Positions 20,644 through 33,292 of a DNA stretch of 64,000 bases are shown here, piece by piece (positions within the stretch are counted from its first letter, which is position 1; every line of letters begins with the position of its first letter). The position numbers and the translations under genes were made by a program. Source of the stretch: Auriscalpium vulgare (Eukaryota; Basidiomycota; Agaricomycetes; Russulales; Auriscalpiaceae). The notes beneath the pieces were generated by a model. The model saw only the letters and a list, made by a program, of their open reading frames with translations. It made no database searches and was not told the DNA's origin. The stretch is from assembly GCA_019915015.1 (NCBI GenBank), contig JAHBBC010000002.1, positions 868,001 to 932,000 on the forward strand. The letters are read 5' to 3'.

Positions 20644-21501
20644 GGTGCAGAAAAGACAGACTGGAAGGGTCCGAGAAAATGAGTGAACGGCGTAAAACTG
20701 GGTAGGACAGGGTCAGCCTAAGGAGGTCACGCATCGATGGAGGGTTTTATATGCCAGGCTCGGGTCATGAGACGAAGGCGAGCTGTCGCATCCATGTGCA
20801 CCAGGATACTAACTGTGCAAGCGATGTCCAGAGGTGCTGAGAAACGACGCTAGAACAGAATGGAACGCCGAAAACTGAAATGAATGACTTCATCAGACAT
20901 AGAGACTAAGGCATTGCCGAGGGATTAAGTATCGTACGTGACGGGGATGAGCATGGCGCGCAGAGACGTGACGAAGCAACCCGTGGCAGGTTGCTGGGAA
21001 GGTGGGGCACGGCTAATGTGTATGCTGTAGTAGCCCTAGAGAAAGCCGGACTTATAGCCCACTCTCAGGCTGTCAATTTGGCCCTGAGCATATAATGAAG
21101 CACGAGTCGCAGCAGCAGAAAGGAGTGTGGGAGTGAGGCTGTAGACTTTATGATCAACAGCATATGTCGTGCTGGAGAATCAATATGATGAAGCTTGAAG
21201 CTTGAAGACTCAAGAGGAGGATGAAGCCGAGCGCTAAGAGCTTGAAGGCGCCTAATTTAAACCCGAACTTTACATAACGAGGAGCGCCTCGGCACAGAAT
21301 GCCGAACGGAACGACTCAGCCGCGGAGACTAATAACGTCCTCCGACTCGTCAGTTGTGTGTAACGAACATATTTTGCAACAGTTCCACCACGTTCATGGA
21401 CGAAAAGCTATGATTATTACGGTGACGTCATATGGCGCGAACAGGACTCGACTTTGACAAAAAAGAAATGTCGAAGCGGCACCGTCGTAGCACCGTCGCG
21501 T
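20644..21501. other. Intergenic between protease copies 2 and 3, 0.86 kb
   Basis: It holds the copy 2 promoter. No coding frame with a recognisable product and no RNA gene was seen. Confidence 0.5.
20745..20752 (-). promoter_or_regulatory. TATA box of aspartic protease copy 2
   Basis: The minus strand reads ATATAAAA about 105 bp upstream of the ATG at 20643. The matching segment is missing upstream of copy 3. Confidence 0.5.
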
Positions 21502-23089
21502 CTAAGCAAGGTCTGCGAAGCCAATCTGCGAATTTCCAACGTCAAATGCAGTGTACACGTTCTGCAGAAATACATCTCCGATAATCCAGAAGTAAGCTTG
21601 AACGCACAATCAGCCGATACACGACGCTTAGGAAACACCTGGCACACTTACGCTCCAGACCCGCGAAGGAGCCTAAACCACCCACGCACATGGAAGAGCC
21701 TTCCTCAATCTGGCCCTGGTTGAAGGTTTCGGGGCTGATCGTAAAAGGTTTACCACCGAAGGTCATTGTGATAGGCTTTTTGAAGCTGCAGGGGTCTATC
21801 CAGGGGTCAGCGAGACGCATCCGCGAACACATAAATCTGCTACGCACACATGTAGCTGCCCTCTTGCGGCGGCGGCAATGGCGATGCATCTGGGATCTGC
21901 GCATAGACTAGCGCCACTTCCGCACGGTGGCCAACGATGAGGGTGGTACCGGTGTCGATGATGCAATCCCGGCGACTTTCAAAGACAATTGGGTGCCCGT
22001 TTACAGAGATGTTGTCAAAGCGTGTCTGCCAATAGCCCTGAAAGCTACTCTTAGCTTCCGTTGCAGGGCAGCTCCATTATGAACATGCACGCACCTCACT
22101 CGTTACTGGCACATATGTGAAGCTGCCACGGTACAAGGCTGAATTTACTCCCCCAAGGAACAACTCTGAGCCGCTGGGCGCAAGCTTAATACTGAAGACA
22201 GAATCGTCCACCTCGCCCTGCTCCGTCAGCGTCTGAAAAAATGGCGTTGCGTTGTAATGCGAGATGGACGGGAAGCCCATGCCCATGAGCCCGTCAGGCG
22301 GGAACTGATCGTTGGCAAAGCCATCGGCGTATGTAGTGGCAGCTCCTAGAACCTGCCCAGTTGCCTAGAAATAATGATGAGAAGAGACATCTTAGAAATA
22401 CCAGTACAACTCACAGAAAGCCCGGCGACTGTGACATCGTCAGAGTATTTCTCCCCGGACACGGTGGACCCGTCGCCATATGCTAGCGAGAACGTTGCGT
22501 GACGGTCGCGCGATGTTAAGCTCGCACTTGCGTTATATAAATTATGCCCTTGACAGTTCAATGTGCACTGCACACCAGGGAGGAATAGATCACTGCTCCC
22601 GGTGTCAAATTCCACTGCGGGTGTTCAGCAACAGGGACACGAAGCTGACACAAAGGGCGCACCTGCGAACAGCTTCTTCGGCGTTCCAACGGATATCGCA
22701 CCGTACCACAGTTGCTGCTCGGCACTGGTAAGGTTGTCGTAGCCCGCGGCACGCGTTTGGATGCCCGCGGAGCGATTCGCGAGAGGATGGGGCGTGCCCG
22801 TATTTCTTTTGTATGCGGAAAAGCCGCGATGCACTTTCCTACATGCATGAGGAAGTGAGAAATCCTGCCCGACGCTAAGAGCGAGGTAGAACACTTACGC
22901 GACAGACCGCGCGATGCTGCGTGCCAGTGATGCGGGGTCGACGGGCGCACCAGACCCGCGCTTAGCAATGGGGATTGAAATGCCAGACGCCGGTGCAGGC
23001 AAAGGAGTGCGGCAGTGGTGAGCGGGAAATGCTGCGGCAAAGACGGGGAGGGCGGCGAGTATGGAGCTCGAGGCAGCAATGAAGCGCAT
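21502..23089 (-). CDS. Secreted A1 aspartic protease, copy 3 (coding region intact)
   Basis: The signal peptide is MRFIAASSSILAALPVFAAA, followed by the same propeptide motif as copy 2. The mature part has QLWYGAISVGTPKKLF, first active site EFDTGSSDLFLPGVQC, flap LAYGDGSTVSGEKY, GLMGMGFPSISHYNATPFFQ, second active site DCIIDTGTTLIVGH and the terminal FWIIGDVFLQNVYTAFDVGN...GFADLA with stop at 21502. Several 50-60 nt introns lie at the same places as in copy 2. Both Asp residues are present and no frameshift was seen. Compared with copy 2, the region upstream of the ATG lacks about 85 bp that includes the TATA box, so expression may differ. Expected role: extracellular acid proteolysis. Confidence 0.92.
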
Positions 23090-24138
23090 GGTGCAGAAAG
23101 AACAGACAAGAAAGGTCTGAGTGAACGGCTTAAAACTGGGTAGGACAGGGTCATCCAAAGGACTTAGGAGGTTACGCATACCGGTCACTGCGCTAGGGGG
23201 GAGGCTAGAACAGAATGGAACGTTCTGAACGGAAATAATTACCGCCTTTTAGAGGAACTGAGGCATTGCCGAGGCCTCCGAGATTGAGTATCCCGGACAG
23301 GATAGGATACAGGGATGAGCGAGGATAGGGAGGGATGCGGAGGCTGAAGTTTGTGAGGGACACATAGCCCGCCTCCTACTCTAGCCGCAGCAAATGGAAC
23401 ACCAGTCGCAGCAGCCTGATTCTTGTAAGCAATAGGACGCAGTGCATGCTTCAAGTAGAGCTGGACTCGATGGCACATGCCATGTCGTGCTGGACTCGCG
23501 ACGCGAAGCAGTGTGCAAAAGAACGGGCCGCGCCGGCCCCGATCCGGAAAGACACCGCCCGCTCCCGCCGAACCAGCCGCTGAGGTAGTGCGAGCGCCGA
23601 GCTCACACACCCGCACTGCAGCATACCTATGTCTTCCGATACCGTATAAGGTCAGACTACCCATCATTATTGGGACGTTGGCACGCGAGGCCGCTCCGCC
23701 ATTACCGCCGTTGTACTTAAAGACTGGTCGGAAAGTAGGCTCGAACGAGCGCAGAACGTAATGTAGAGTCTGGAATTCTGGAATTTAATTTGGTGATTAC
23801 AGGGTCTTAGTCTCAGTCTGTGATGAAGCCCAAAGTTACTTCGCCTGGGGGCAGAGATACTGAGGCGAGGAAAAAAGATGTGACGTCGAACGAATCGGTG
23901 GCCAGAGACTGGGTAATCTACCTATGTATAATAAAAACGTGCGCAGCGACTGCTGGAGCATGGGGTGACCTCCCCCTCAAAGGCTTCACCGAATGCAAAG
24001 TGCAGAGAAGGTAGCTGCCGGCAGCATGAACACTAGATGTACAACAACATACGTGGATCCAGAGGCAAACGCACAATAATGATAGATGAAACTGTCCGCG
24101 CAGTACATAAACAGCGCCATAGGTGCTGGGTATCGATA
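23090..24138. other. Intergenic, 1.05 kb
   Basis: It holds the promoter of protease copy 3 and the 3' flank of the Sec72-like gene. A few open frames lack recognisable products. I see no repeat or RNA gene. Confidence 0.5.
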
Positions 24139-24979
24139 TCATGCTTTGGCAGTCTCCGCTGGTTCCGCCAAACGTGAACTCTTCTCGAGGGCAGCAAAAG
24201 CGGCGTCAATGTCACGGAGCACGCCAATCATTTCCTGAAGTCATACCAATCAGTGATCCAAAGCACCTACAACAGGAGCCAGGTAGGACGCACCGCATTT
24301 GTTGGGTCAAATTGCAGGCCGAACTGAATGGCTTCGCGACCCTCCTTGATGCGGCCGAGGCTAATGAGCGCTTTCGCTTTGCGGAAGTGGCCCTTGGGCC
24401 AGGGCTTCTTCAGCTGGATGACCGCCTCTGCGTCTGTGAGAGCGCTGTACAGGTCGCCGGACTCGAAGTATGCGGCGGCGCGATTGGAGAGGACGGTGGA
24501 CAGTTCGTCGCGCATGATCTGCTGCGCCTCCCATGGCGGGCGCTGCACCGAGTAGTGCGCGGCCTGTGTGTAGCGGCTGAGCGCCTTGTCATACTGCCGC
24601 GTGCGAAACAGAGTCTGCGGGCGGGACGTCTCGCTCAGCAGGCAGACACGGGCGGTAACTGGTGGGTGACACGTACATTGCCCTCGTCCTTCGTGTTCGT
24701 GATCGCTACCGAGAGATTTGGGTTTGCCACGTTGGGCGGCGGTGGGCAAGCGAGATTCGGATTGTTGGCAAGAATTTTGGAGAGACGGTTGAGTTGGACA
24801 AAGTCCACGTTGCACGAGTCGCACTTGTCGAGTGAGTGCTCGGCGCAGAGGGCAGAGGTATTATTTGGTTCGCCGAGGGTGATGTCGACGGGGCTGAAGT
24901 CTGCCTCAATGATAGCCTGCATGACGGGGTCTGTGGCAGGCATCATCTGCTGCTGCTGGGGGGCATTGACCTGCGCCAT
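24139..24979 (-). CDS. Sec72-like subunit of the post-translational ER translocon (TPR protein)
   Basis: The three exons are 24979-24677, 24614-24294 and 24234-24139. The N-terminal part has the fungal Sec72 signature: LCAEHSLDKCDSCNVDFVQLNRLSKIL, then ACPPPPNVANPNLSVAITNTKDEGN. This is followed by a TPR array (ALSRYTQAAHYSV, VLSNRAAAYFESGDLYSALTDAEAVIQL, GHFRKAKALISLGRIKEGREAIQFGLQFDP). In yeasts, Sec72 joins Sec62/63 at the ER membrane and binds cytosolic Hsp70 through its TPRs. Length (about 240 residues) fits the family. It is divergent from the DED1 gene, with 224 bp between start codons. A general TPR protein is the alternative, but the Cys-rich N-terminal signature favours Sec72. Confidence 0.82.
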
Positions 24980-25203
24980 GTCGACGAGAGTGAAGGTGAA
25001 TGCGAGTGACAGCGCGCGTCCACGTAGCGCTAGGCGCCCACGCGTCCGTCTCCGGACGTGGGAGACCTGAGTCAGCGCGTCACACGAATTTTTTGGAGAA
25101 GAGGCGGTGGTGAGTGCCCGTCGCTCTTTCCCTCAGCCACTCACCACACCCAAAGGCTTATAGACAACACCTCTTCTCTTTTCAAAACAACTTTCCTTCT
25201 AAT

Positions 25204-27294
<2,091 letters not shown>

Positions 27295-28033
27295 ATACCA
27301 TCACCATCGATGCTCCCCCCAACAAGCTCCGTCCCTAATATGCCAACCTCCCATATGAACGTCCTTTCCCAACCGCTGTCCACCTGCGTACGTCTTTTTA
27401 TGACCCCATGATTTTCTTTCTCTTCCATCGCGTTTTTCGGACTGTGCGCTGCTCTCACGATTACACATGTTTTGTCTCGTTGCTTTCATCGTCTGGCATG
27501 ACTTTATGGCCCTATCTTATTACCTCTCCCGTCCTGCTACTGTTTGTGTCTTATCATCGTCATCTTTTGTGCGTGCTCGCCCCCATCCCCATCCCATCCC
27601 CTCCCCATCCTCGTCATACGTCTTTCTCTACATCACCACGGCACGCGCGCCCGAATGTTTCTGCACTGATTTCATAGACATCAACAACCAGCCGGGTGGG
27701 CCAGCCCTCCGGAGTTCCGCGATACCCTCTAGGTTGCCACTAGTTGGACAAACGTTACACTCCTAATCACTTTTCCTGCCAGCATTACGAGACAATCTGT
27801 TAGAGCATCGCATATATCTTGTAGTCCACTAGTCCCCCTTTACTACGTGTCATTCAATAAATGTGTTCTGGTATCCAGTACTCGAGATGGTCTCATCTGT
27901 CATGACATTTTACCTTGAGCAATGGCACGGAACCTTTCCATACAGCATGGAACCTTTTTATACTACATACGTTTTACAACAACACCCGCATTGGATGTAA
28001 GCCCACAAATTCTGTATTTTGGCTCGCGCAGCC
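27295..28033. other. 3' flanks of two convergent genes, 0.74 kb
   Basis: It holds the 3' ends of DED1 (plus) and argininosuccinate synthase (minus). It is pyrimidine-rich just after DED1, with an AATAAA at about 27856. No gene was seen. Confidence 0.5.
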
Positions 28034-29748
28034 TTAGACTCGGGTACCGTACACATCCTTGGGCTCGACGCCGGCTTGTCCCCGGCGGATGTTTGCCTCG
28101 GCCCATCTGTCATCGTCCGTCAGGATATATCCCAGTGCAGCGGAAGCAGCGAACCCACTTTTTGATCCGGATAGACTCGATCTGGATGAATCCAGTCGTG
28201 TCGGTGGGCTCGAAGCCGCCCAGCTCGTCCATCGATGACTCCTTTTCGTCGTACAGGCCCTGCACAGACCGGTAAGCTCGCGTTCAATTGCGCCAAAAGC
28301 TCACACGTACCTCCGCAGACGAGCGGCCCTCCACGACCACGTTGCCTTTGTACAGCTTGAGGCGCACAACGCCGTTCACCGTGCGCTGGCTCGCCGGGAT
28401 CGCGCTCGTGACGAACTCGCGCTCCGGCGTGAAGAAGTGGCCGTTGTACAGGATGCGGCTGAGCTCGACCGTGAGGAACTGGTCGCGCAGCGCGCGCACG
28501 TTGCGATCGAGCGTGAGGCCCTCGAGGTCGACGTGCGCCGCGCGCAGAATGGTCGCGCCGGGCGACTCGTAGCACCCGCGCGACTTGACGCCGATGAACC
28601 GGTTCTCGACGATGTCGATGCGCCCGATGCCGTGCTTGCGCCCGAGCGCGTTCAGCGCGAGGAAGATCTCGACGCCGTCGGTGTATGTGTCGGTGCCCGC
28701 GGTGACCTTCACAGGGAGGCCGGCCGTGAACTCGATGGAGATGCGCTCGGGAGTGGTGGGTGCGTCTTCCACGGCCGCGGTGAGCTTCCACATGTCCACG
28801 GGCGGGGTGGTGTCAGGGTCTTCGAGGATGCCCGCTTCGTAGGAGATGTGGAACAGGTTCTCGTCGGTAGACCACGGCTTCGCGGCGGTCTGTTGGACGG
28901 GGATCTGCTTCTCGGCGGCGTAGGCAAGCAGCGCCTGGCGTCCGGCAAATCGGTGATAGAATTCTGCATACGAGATACATGCTCAGTGAGTGCAGCCGCA
29001 TGAGGTGCACTGGGATGACCGACCGGGGATTCGCCACGGCGCGACGACCTTGATATCTGGCTTGAGGCCATAGAACGCGAGTTCAAAGCGAACCTGGTCG
29101 TTGCCCTTACCTGTGCAACCATGAGAGACAAAACTGCGGCGCATTTGAGCTTGAGACCTGCAACGCATGGCATGGAAGGGTGCTCACTCGCATCCCTCTT
29201 TATCGGCGACGGCGATCATTCCACGGGCAATGACAGGCCGAGCCAGGGAAGTGCCCAGAAGGTAGACATTCTACTCGCCCAATGGTCAGAGCTAGATGGA
29301 AGATTCAGACATGCCAAGACTCACTTCATAGATGGCGTTTGCTTGCACCGCAGGATAGATCAGCTCCGTTACGAATTCGCGCTTCAAGTCCTGATGAGAT
29401 ATGATCGCAATCACTCAGTGGAGTCTTCAAGTATCGTGAGGAGGTGCAAATACCTCGAGGAAAAACTTCTTCGCGCCGACGGCAAGAGCCTTCTTCCGCG
29501 CCGCCTCGAAATCCTGGTGAACGGTTAGAGATTGTGTTCAACGCACACAGCAGTAAGACACGCACCTCCTCCTGTCCCACATCAGCCATGAATGCATAGA
29601 CCTCGTATCCCTCCTCGATCAGCCAGGCAAGAATGCACGAGGTGTCTGCATCGATCTAGTGAGTATGGACGAGTGTGAAGGAGCGAGGACAAGACACACC
29701 GAGGCCACCAGAGTAGGCAAGCAAGACGCGGCCTTTGGATGCAGACAT
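28034..29748 (-). CDS. Argininosuccinate synthase
   Basis: This enzyme joins citrulline and aspartate with ATP in arginine synthesis. The start [16 protein letters not shown] leads, across an intron, into [27 protein letters not shown], giving the ATP pyrophosphatase P-loop SGGLDTS. Further exons carry [56 protein letters not shown] and [14 protein letters not shown]. The last intron (GTGGGT donor, GACAG acceptor) joins SIRIKK to [20 protein letters not shown] with the stop at 28034; without that splice the frame ends a few codons later in unrelated sequence. The gene has about seven exons. Ortholog of yeast ARG1. Confidence 0.96.
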
Positions 29749-30866
29749 TTTGAGGCTTTATTGAAGAATAAACCGCAGTACAATATGGAGTGGGCGAGGG
29801 CACGCACGAAATCGAGTCAAGGCAACAGTGAAAATCTCGACTGACCAAAAACGGACGCTATATCTATGGGCGCCTATGATTTGCCTCCGCAGATAAGATC
29901 AAGATCCTATCGCTGATATTTACTCCTGTTTATTCCCACAACAATTCAAGGTCACTCTCAGTGTACGTCCAACTACGTCCAACAACTTGAACTTACCAGA
30001 GAGCCTGTTCATTCTTCTTTCCCTTGAGACCCTCGCCGCACTACGACACTGCTCGTGCAAGACACCCGTCTGCTGGGCGTTTGTCGGTGAGCGACTGCCC
30101 TTCCCTTGCTGCGCAGCCGACCTCCTGCAAAGCGAAGGAGGGTCACAATGTCAATCGATTCACTGAACGCTTTTTCTACAGAGAGGAGGGAGTCCGCCCT
30201 GCACTAATTACTTATGGTATTGATGTGATGATGGACAGGTTCGATCTGTCCGGTGACAATGTAAGAATCGATCCTACCCTCTCGTCAGCATGGAGTTCTC
30301 CGATCTGCAGAAACTCTCCCACCTGTCACAGTCTACTATGCATCGAAGCTTCCGCGGTGCTGATTCAATGCGATAAACTGTGCATTTTGTCTTGCTCGAA
30401 GTCTCGTATGCGCCGCCTTCCAAGCTCGGGCCCGACGCCAGCGTATGCAGGTTGGAGCACGGCGTACGAAGGTTCGTCGACATTGGGCTCGGTGCGTCTC
30501 ATTTTGTTCTCCTATTCTCCAATTAAGGGGCTTCTCGGATATGCAAACCGTCACACGGCATGCTTTATTCACGTGTAGCCAGTGCGATGCAGGCCAGGCG
30601 GACGGCACGAGGCTCTTGTGTGAGGCTCTTTAGTCCTGCCAACGCCGCTTTCTACTTTCTTCCCCCACCCCCAACTTCACGCAAGTGCGTTTCTCTCTCG
30701 TTTGCTTATACTCCATTTTTCCCTGCCTGGTCAATTCGGCCGAATATCCCTCGGTAGGCGCCTTCCTCGCTTTCACGCCAACACGAATCGCTCTGATCCC
30801 TCCGCAGTTACCTTTCTCTCAATTTCTCTTCCCTCTACCTGTTGAACCTTCGATAACCGCTGTGCT
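29749..30866. other. Divergent promoter region, 1.1 kb
   Basis: It separates argininosuccinate synthase from the coiled-coil gene. The longest frame (30024-30578) has no recognisable product and no ATG in a good context. Pyrimidine-rich sequence precedes the ATG at 30867. Confidence 0.45.
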
Positions 30867-32702
30867 ATGTCCTTGGATAGGCGACGCATCACCCACCGCT
30901 CCCACAGAGACATGGACTTTGCCCTCCGCTCGCGCGACGAGCGCATCCGCGCGCTCGACGACGAGGTTCGCACCCTTAATGCACAAGCAGACAAGACTCA
31001 GAGGCGGCTCAACGCCGCCCGCGCCGCATCACACACGCAAGAGCGCGCCAGCCAGATCCAGGAGCGCACAGTCAAGCAGCTGCGCGGCAAGCTGCACGAC
31101 GTACGCGCATATTACGCAGAGGAGCGCAATACTCTTGCCCGCGAGTTGGAGCAGTCTCTCAGGGCGCGCGACGAAGAGCGGATACGATATGAGGAGCGGA
31201 TCGTCGAGCTAGAGGAGAAGCTTCGCTTGGCCACCTCGCCCCGCCCTCCGACACCTCCCATGCCTGTTGCTCTTCCCGCACCCTGCTACTGCTCCTCTCA
31301 AGATTCCTTCATTGCCGCTGTCTCTCTGGCAGTCGCAGATCTGCAAATCATAGTGTCCCTGTGCGGAGAAGACCTACCGGAATCGCCGGACGATTTCCAC
31401 ACAACATTCCTTCCTTCTTTTGCCGACCAGGGTGCTCAAACGAGTCTCGACAGCGAACTCGAACAAGCAGCCGCCCAGAAAATTATCGACCTCGAGCGCA
31501 GATGCTCCGAACAGGAGCTTGCCGCAGAGGAGAAGCAGAGCCGCCTCGAGGACTACCAGGCGCGGGAGTCAGCCCTGCTTGCCGTAGCGGAAGAGTCCCA
31601 GCGGATCAGTGCCGAGCTCGAGGAAAGCCTCGGCGTCCTGCTGCGCTGCAAGGACGACTTCATCGAGGACCTGCGCACCAAGGCAACCGATCTGCACGCC
31701 GAGCTCTCCCTCCTCCGCCAACGCGAAGCCACGCTCGAGCGCGATCTGCGCGATGCACAGGACAGAGCCGTCAGCGCGGATATCGAGATGGCGGATATGC
31801 GTGTGCGCTTGGAGGGTGCGGAGCGCACCGCGGTGGCGAAGACGAACCGGATCGTGCAGCTGGAGACCGAAGGCGCGGCGGCGCGGAGGCAGATGGCGTC
31901 TGCGGACGCGCAGGTCGCCGATCTGCAGGAGGCGGCGGCGGTCGCGGCGCAGTGGGCGGAGCAGATGGAACGCGACGTGGCTGCGGCGCAGGAGGAGCTC
32001 GCTGCGACCGATGTCCTCGTGCTGGACCTGCGGCGGGAGCTGGCGGGTAGCAGCCCTGCTATCGAACACCCGCACCCGTTCGCAGCCATGTCCGACCAGT
32101 GCGTGCAGACGGAGGACGAGCTGCATGAGGAGAACGACGCGCTGTCGGACGAGGGCTCGGTCAGGACGCTCGTCGCGGACGTTGACAACGCTGCTTTGCA
32201 GGCGTACGACTACAAGGGCGCCGACTACCTCCAGGAGGTGTACTTTGACGACATGCTGCCTGTTGCTCAAGTCGGCGCTGAAGCCCCGACGGAGGCTGTG
32301 CGTGCACTGGAGGTCCAGCTGGCGGCCATGACGCTGCGATTCGAGGCAGCCGAGGCGGCGAGGGTCTGCGGCGAGGACATCGAGGAGCAGCTCCGGGCGG
32401 AGATCCGGTCGCTCAGGAACAGCTTCCATCTTCGCGTAGACTCCTCCGAATCCGATTGTGATGAGACGGACCCGGACGACAACGCCCAGGATATAGCCCC
32501 CGTCAAGGCTAGCTCGGGTACGTGGGGGCCGTTTACCCTGTCGCCCGTCGCGTTCCGGTTTTCCCGCGACGCAGAGCCTTCGCCTAGGTGGGACGGCGAT
32601 ATGGACGTCCGGGAAGGGTCTCTCTTGGGCTGGGATCTGCCGCCGATACAGGAGGAAGATCCTGACTTTGCGGACAGCGATTCGGATACTGAGGTGTTTT
32701 AG
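30867..32702 (+). CDS. Coiled-coil protein of unknown function, 611 aa, single exon
   Basis: I do not recognise a family. Two long heptad-rich segments, about residues 15-130 (RDERIRALDDEVRTLNAQAD ...) and 195-395 (KIIDLERRCSEQELAAEEKQ ...), are rich in Ala, Glu, Arg, Gln and Leu, as expected for extended coiled coils. A Pro-rich hinge with LATSPRPPTPPMP separates them. The C-terminal quarter is acidic and Ser-rich (SSESDCDETDPDDNAQD) and ends in PDFADSDSDTEVF. The lack of introns over 1.8 kb is unusual among its neighbours. A structural or scaffold role is plausible, but nothing in the sequence fixes it. Confidence 0.8.
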   Translation: MSLDRRRITHRSHRDMDFALRSRDERIRALDDEVRTLNAQADKTQRRLNAARAASHTQERASQIQERTVKQLRGKLHDVRAYYAEERNTLARELEQSLRARDEERIRYEERIVELEEKLRLATSPRPPTPPMPVALPAPCYCSSQDSFIAAVSLAVADLQIIVSLCGEDLPESPDDFHTTFLPSFADQGAQTSLDSELEQAAAQKIIDLERRCSEQELAAEEKQSRLEDYQARESALLAVAEESQRISAELEESLGVLLRCKDDFIEDLRTKATDLHAELSLLRQREATLERDLRDAQDRAVSADIEMADMRVRLEGAERTAVAKTNRIVQLETEGAAARRQMASADAQVADLQEAAAVAAQWAEQMERDVAAAQEELAATDVLVLDLRRELAGSSPAIEHPHPFAAMSDQCVQTEDELHEENDALSDEGSVRTLVADVDNAALQAYDYKGADYLQEVYFDDMLPVAQVGAEAPTEAVRALEVQLAAMTLRFEAAEAARVCGEDIEEQLRAEIRSLRNSFHLRVDSSESDCDETDPDDNAQDIAPVKASSGTWGPFTLSPVAFRFSRDAEPSPRWDGDMDVREGSLLGWDLPPIQEEDPDFADSDSDTEVF

Positions 32703-33292
32703 TAACGTGCATAGAACTGCTATTTATCTCTTCGTATTATTTGTGTTCAGTTGTTTGCGATTTGCATCCGCTTGGTGTCCATCACGAACGCGTTCATTTG
32801 CTGCAATGTCGAGGTCGCGACCGGTCGGCCGCCGCGTTGAGTCAGCCAGCTTCGTGACGGAGACAAGATCATCCTGTTCGCGTTGACAACAGTCTCAGCT
32901 CAGTCAACAGCAGTCGCGCCTCGTCGTGACATTGACAACAGTCAGCGCCTCAGGGCCTCATGTCGTGCGGCACTCGTGGTGCCGAGACAACTTTGAACGA
33001 GGCACTCAAGAGGCACTGGACACAAACTTAGACTATGACGTGAGGATTTCAACTAAAAGCGGAATATATTATTCCCTGTGCCGGCCACACACTCCCTCCT
33101 CCCGCCCTCTCCCTCCCTTCATCATCCATCTCTCGGCTCTTCATAACGTACTCTCATTAAGCGCAGCGCACTGATGTTCAGTTCTGCAACTTCGCCGCCG
33201 CCCACCTGACATCATCGCCCCCACTTAAAGCACTTCTGCCAACAGCCGCCCATACACGGCGCCACCCTCCTCCCACCACCCCCGAGCCCCCC
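32703..33292. other. Intergenic, 0.6 kb
   Basis: It holds the 3' end of the coiled-coil gene and the promoter of the App1-like gene, with a C/T-rich stretch from about 33090. No gene was seen. Confidence 0.45.

Noticed and set aside
30024..30578. 184-codon open frame between argininosuccinate synthase and the coiled-coil gene
   Set aside because: No ATG in good context, no recognisable product, and it lies in a probable promoter region.
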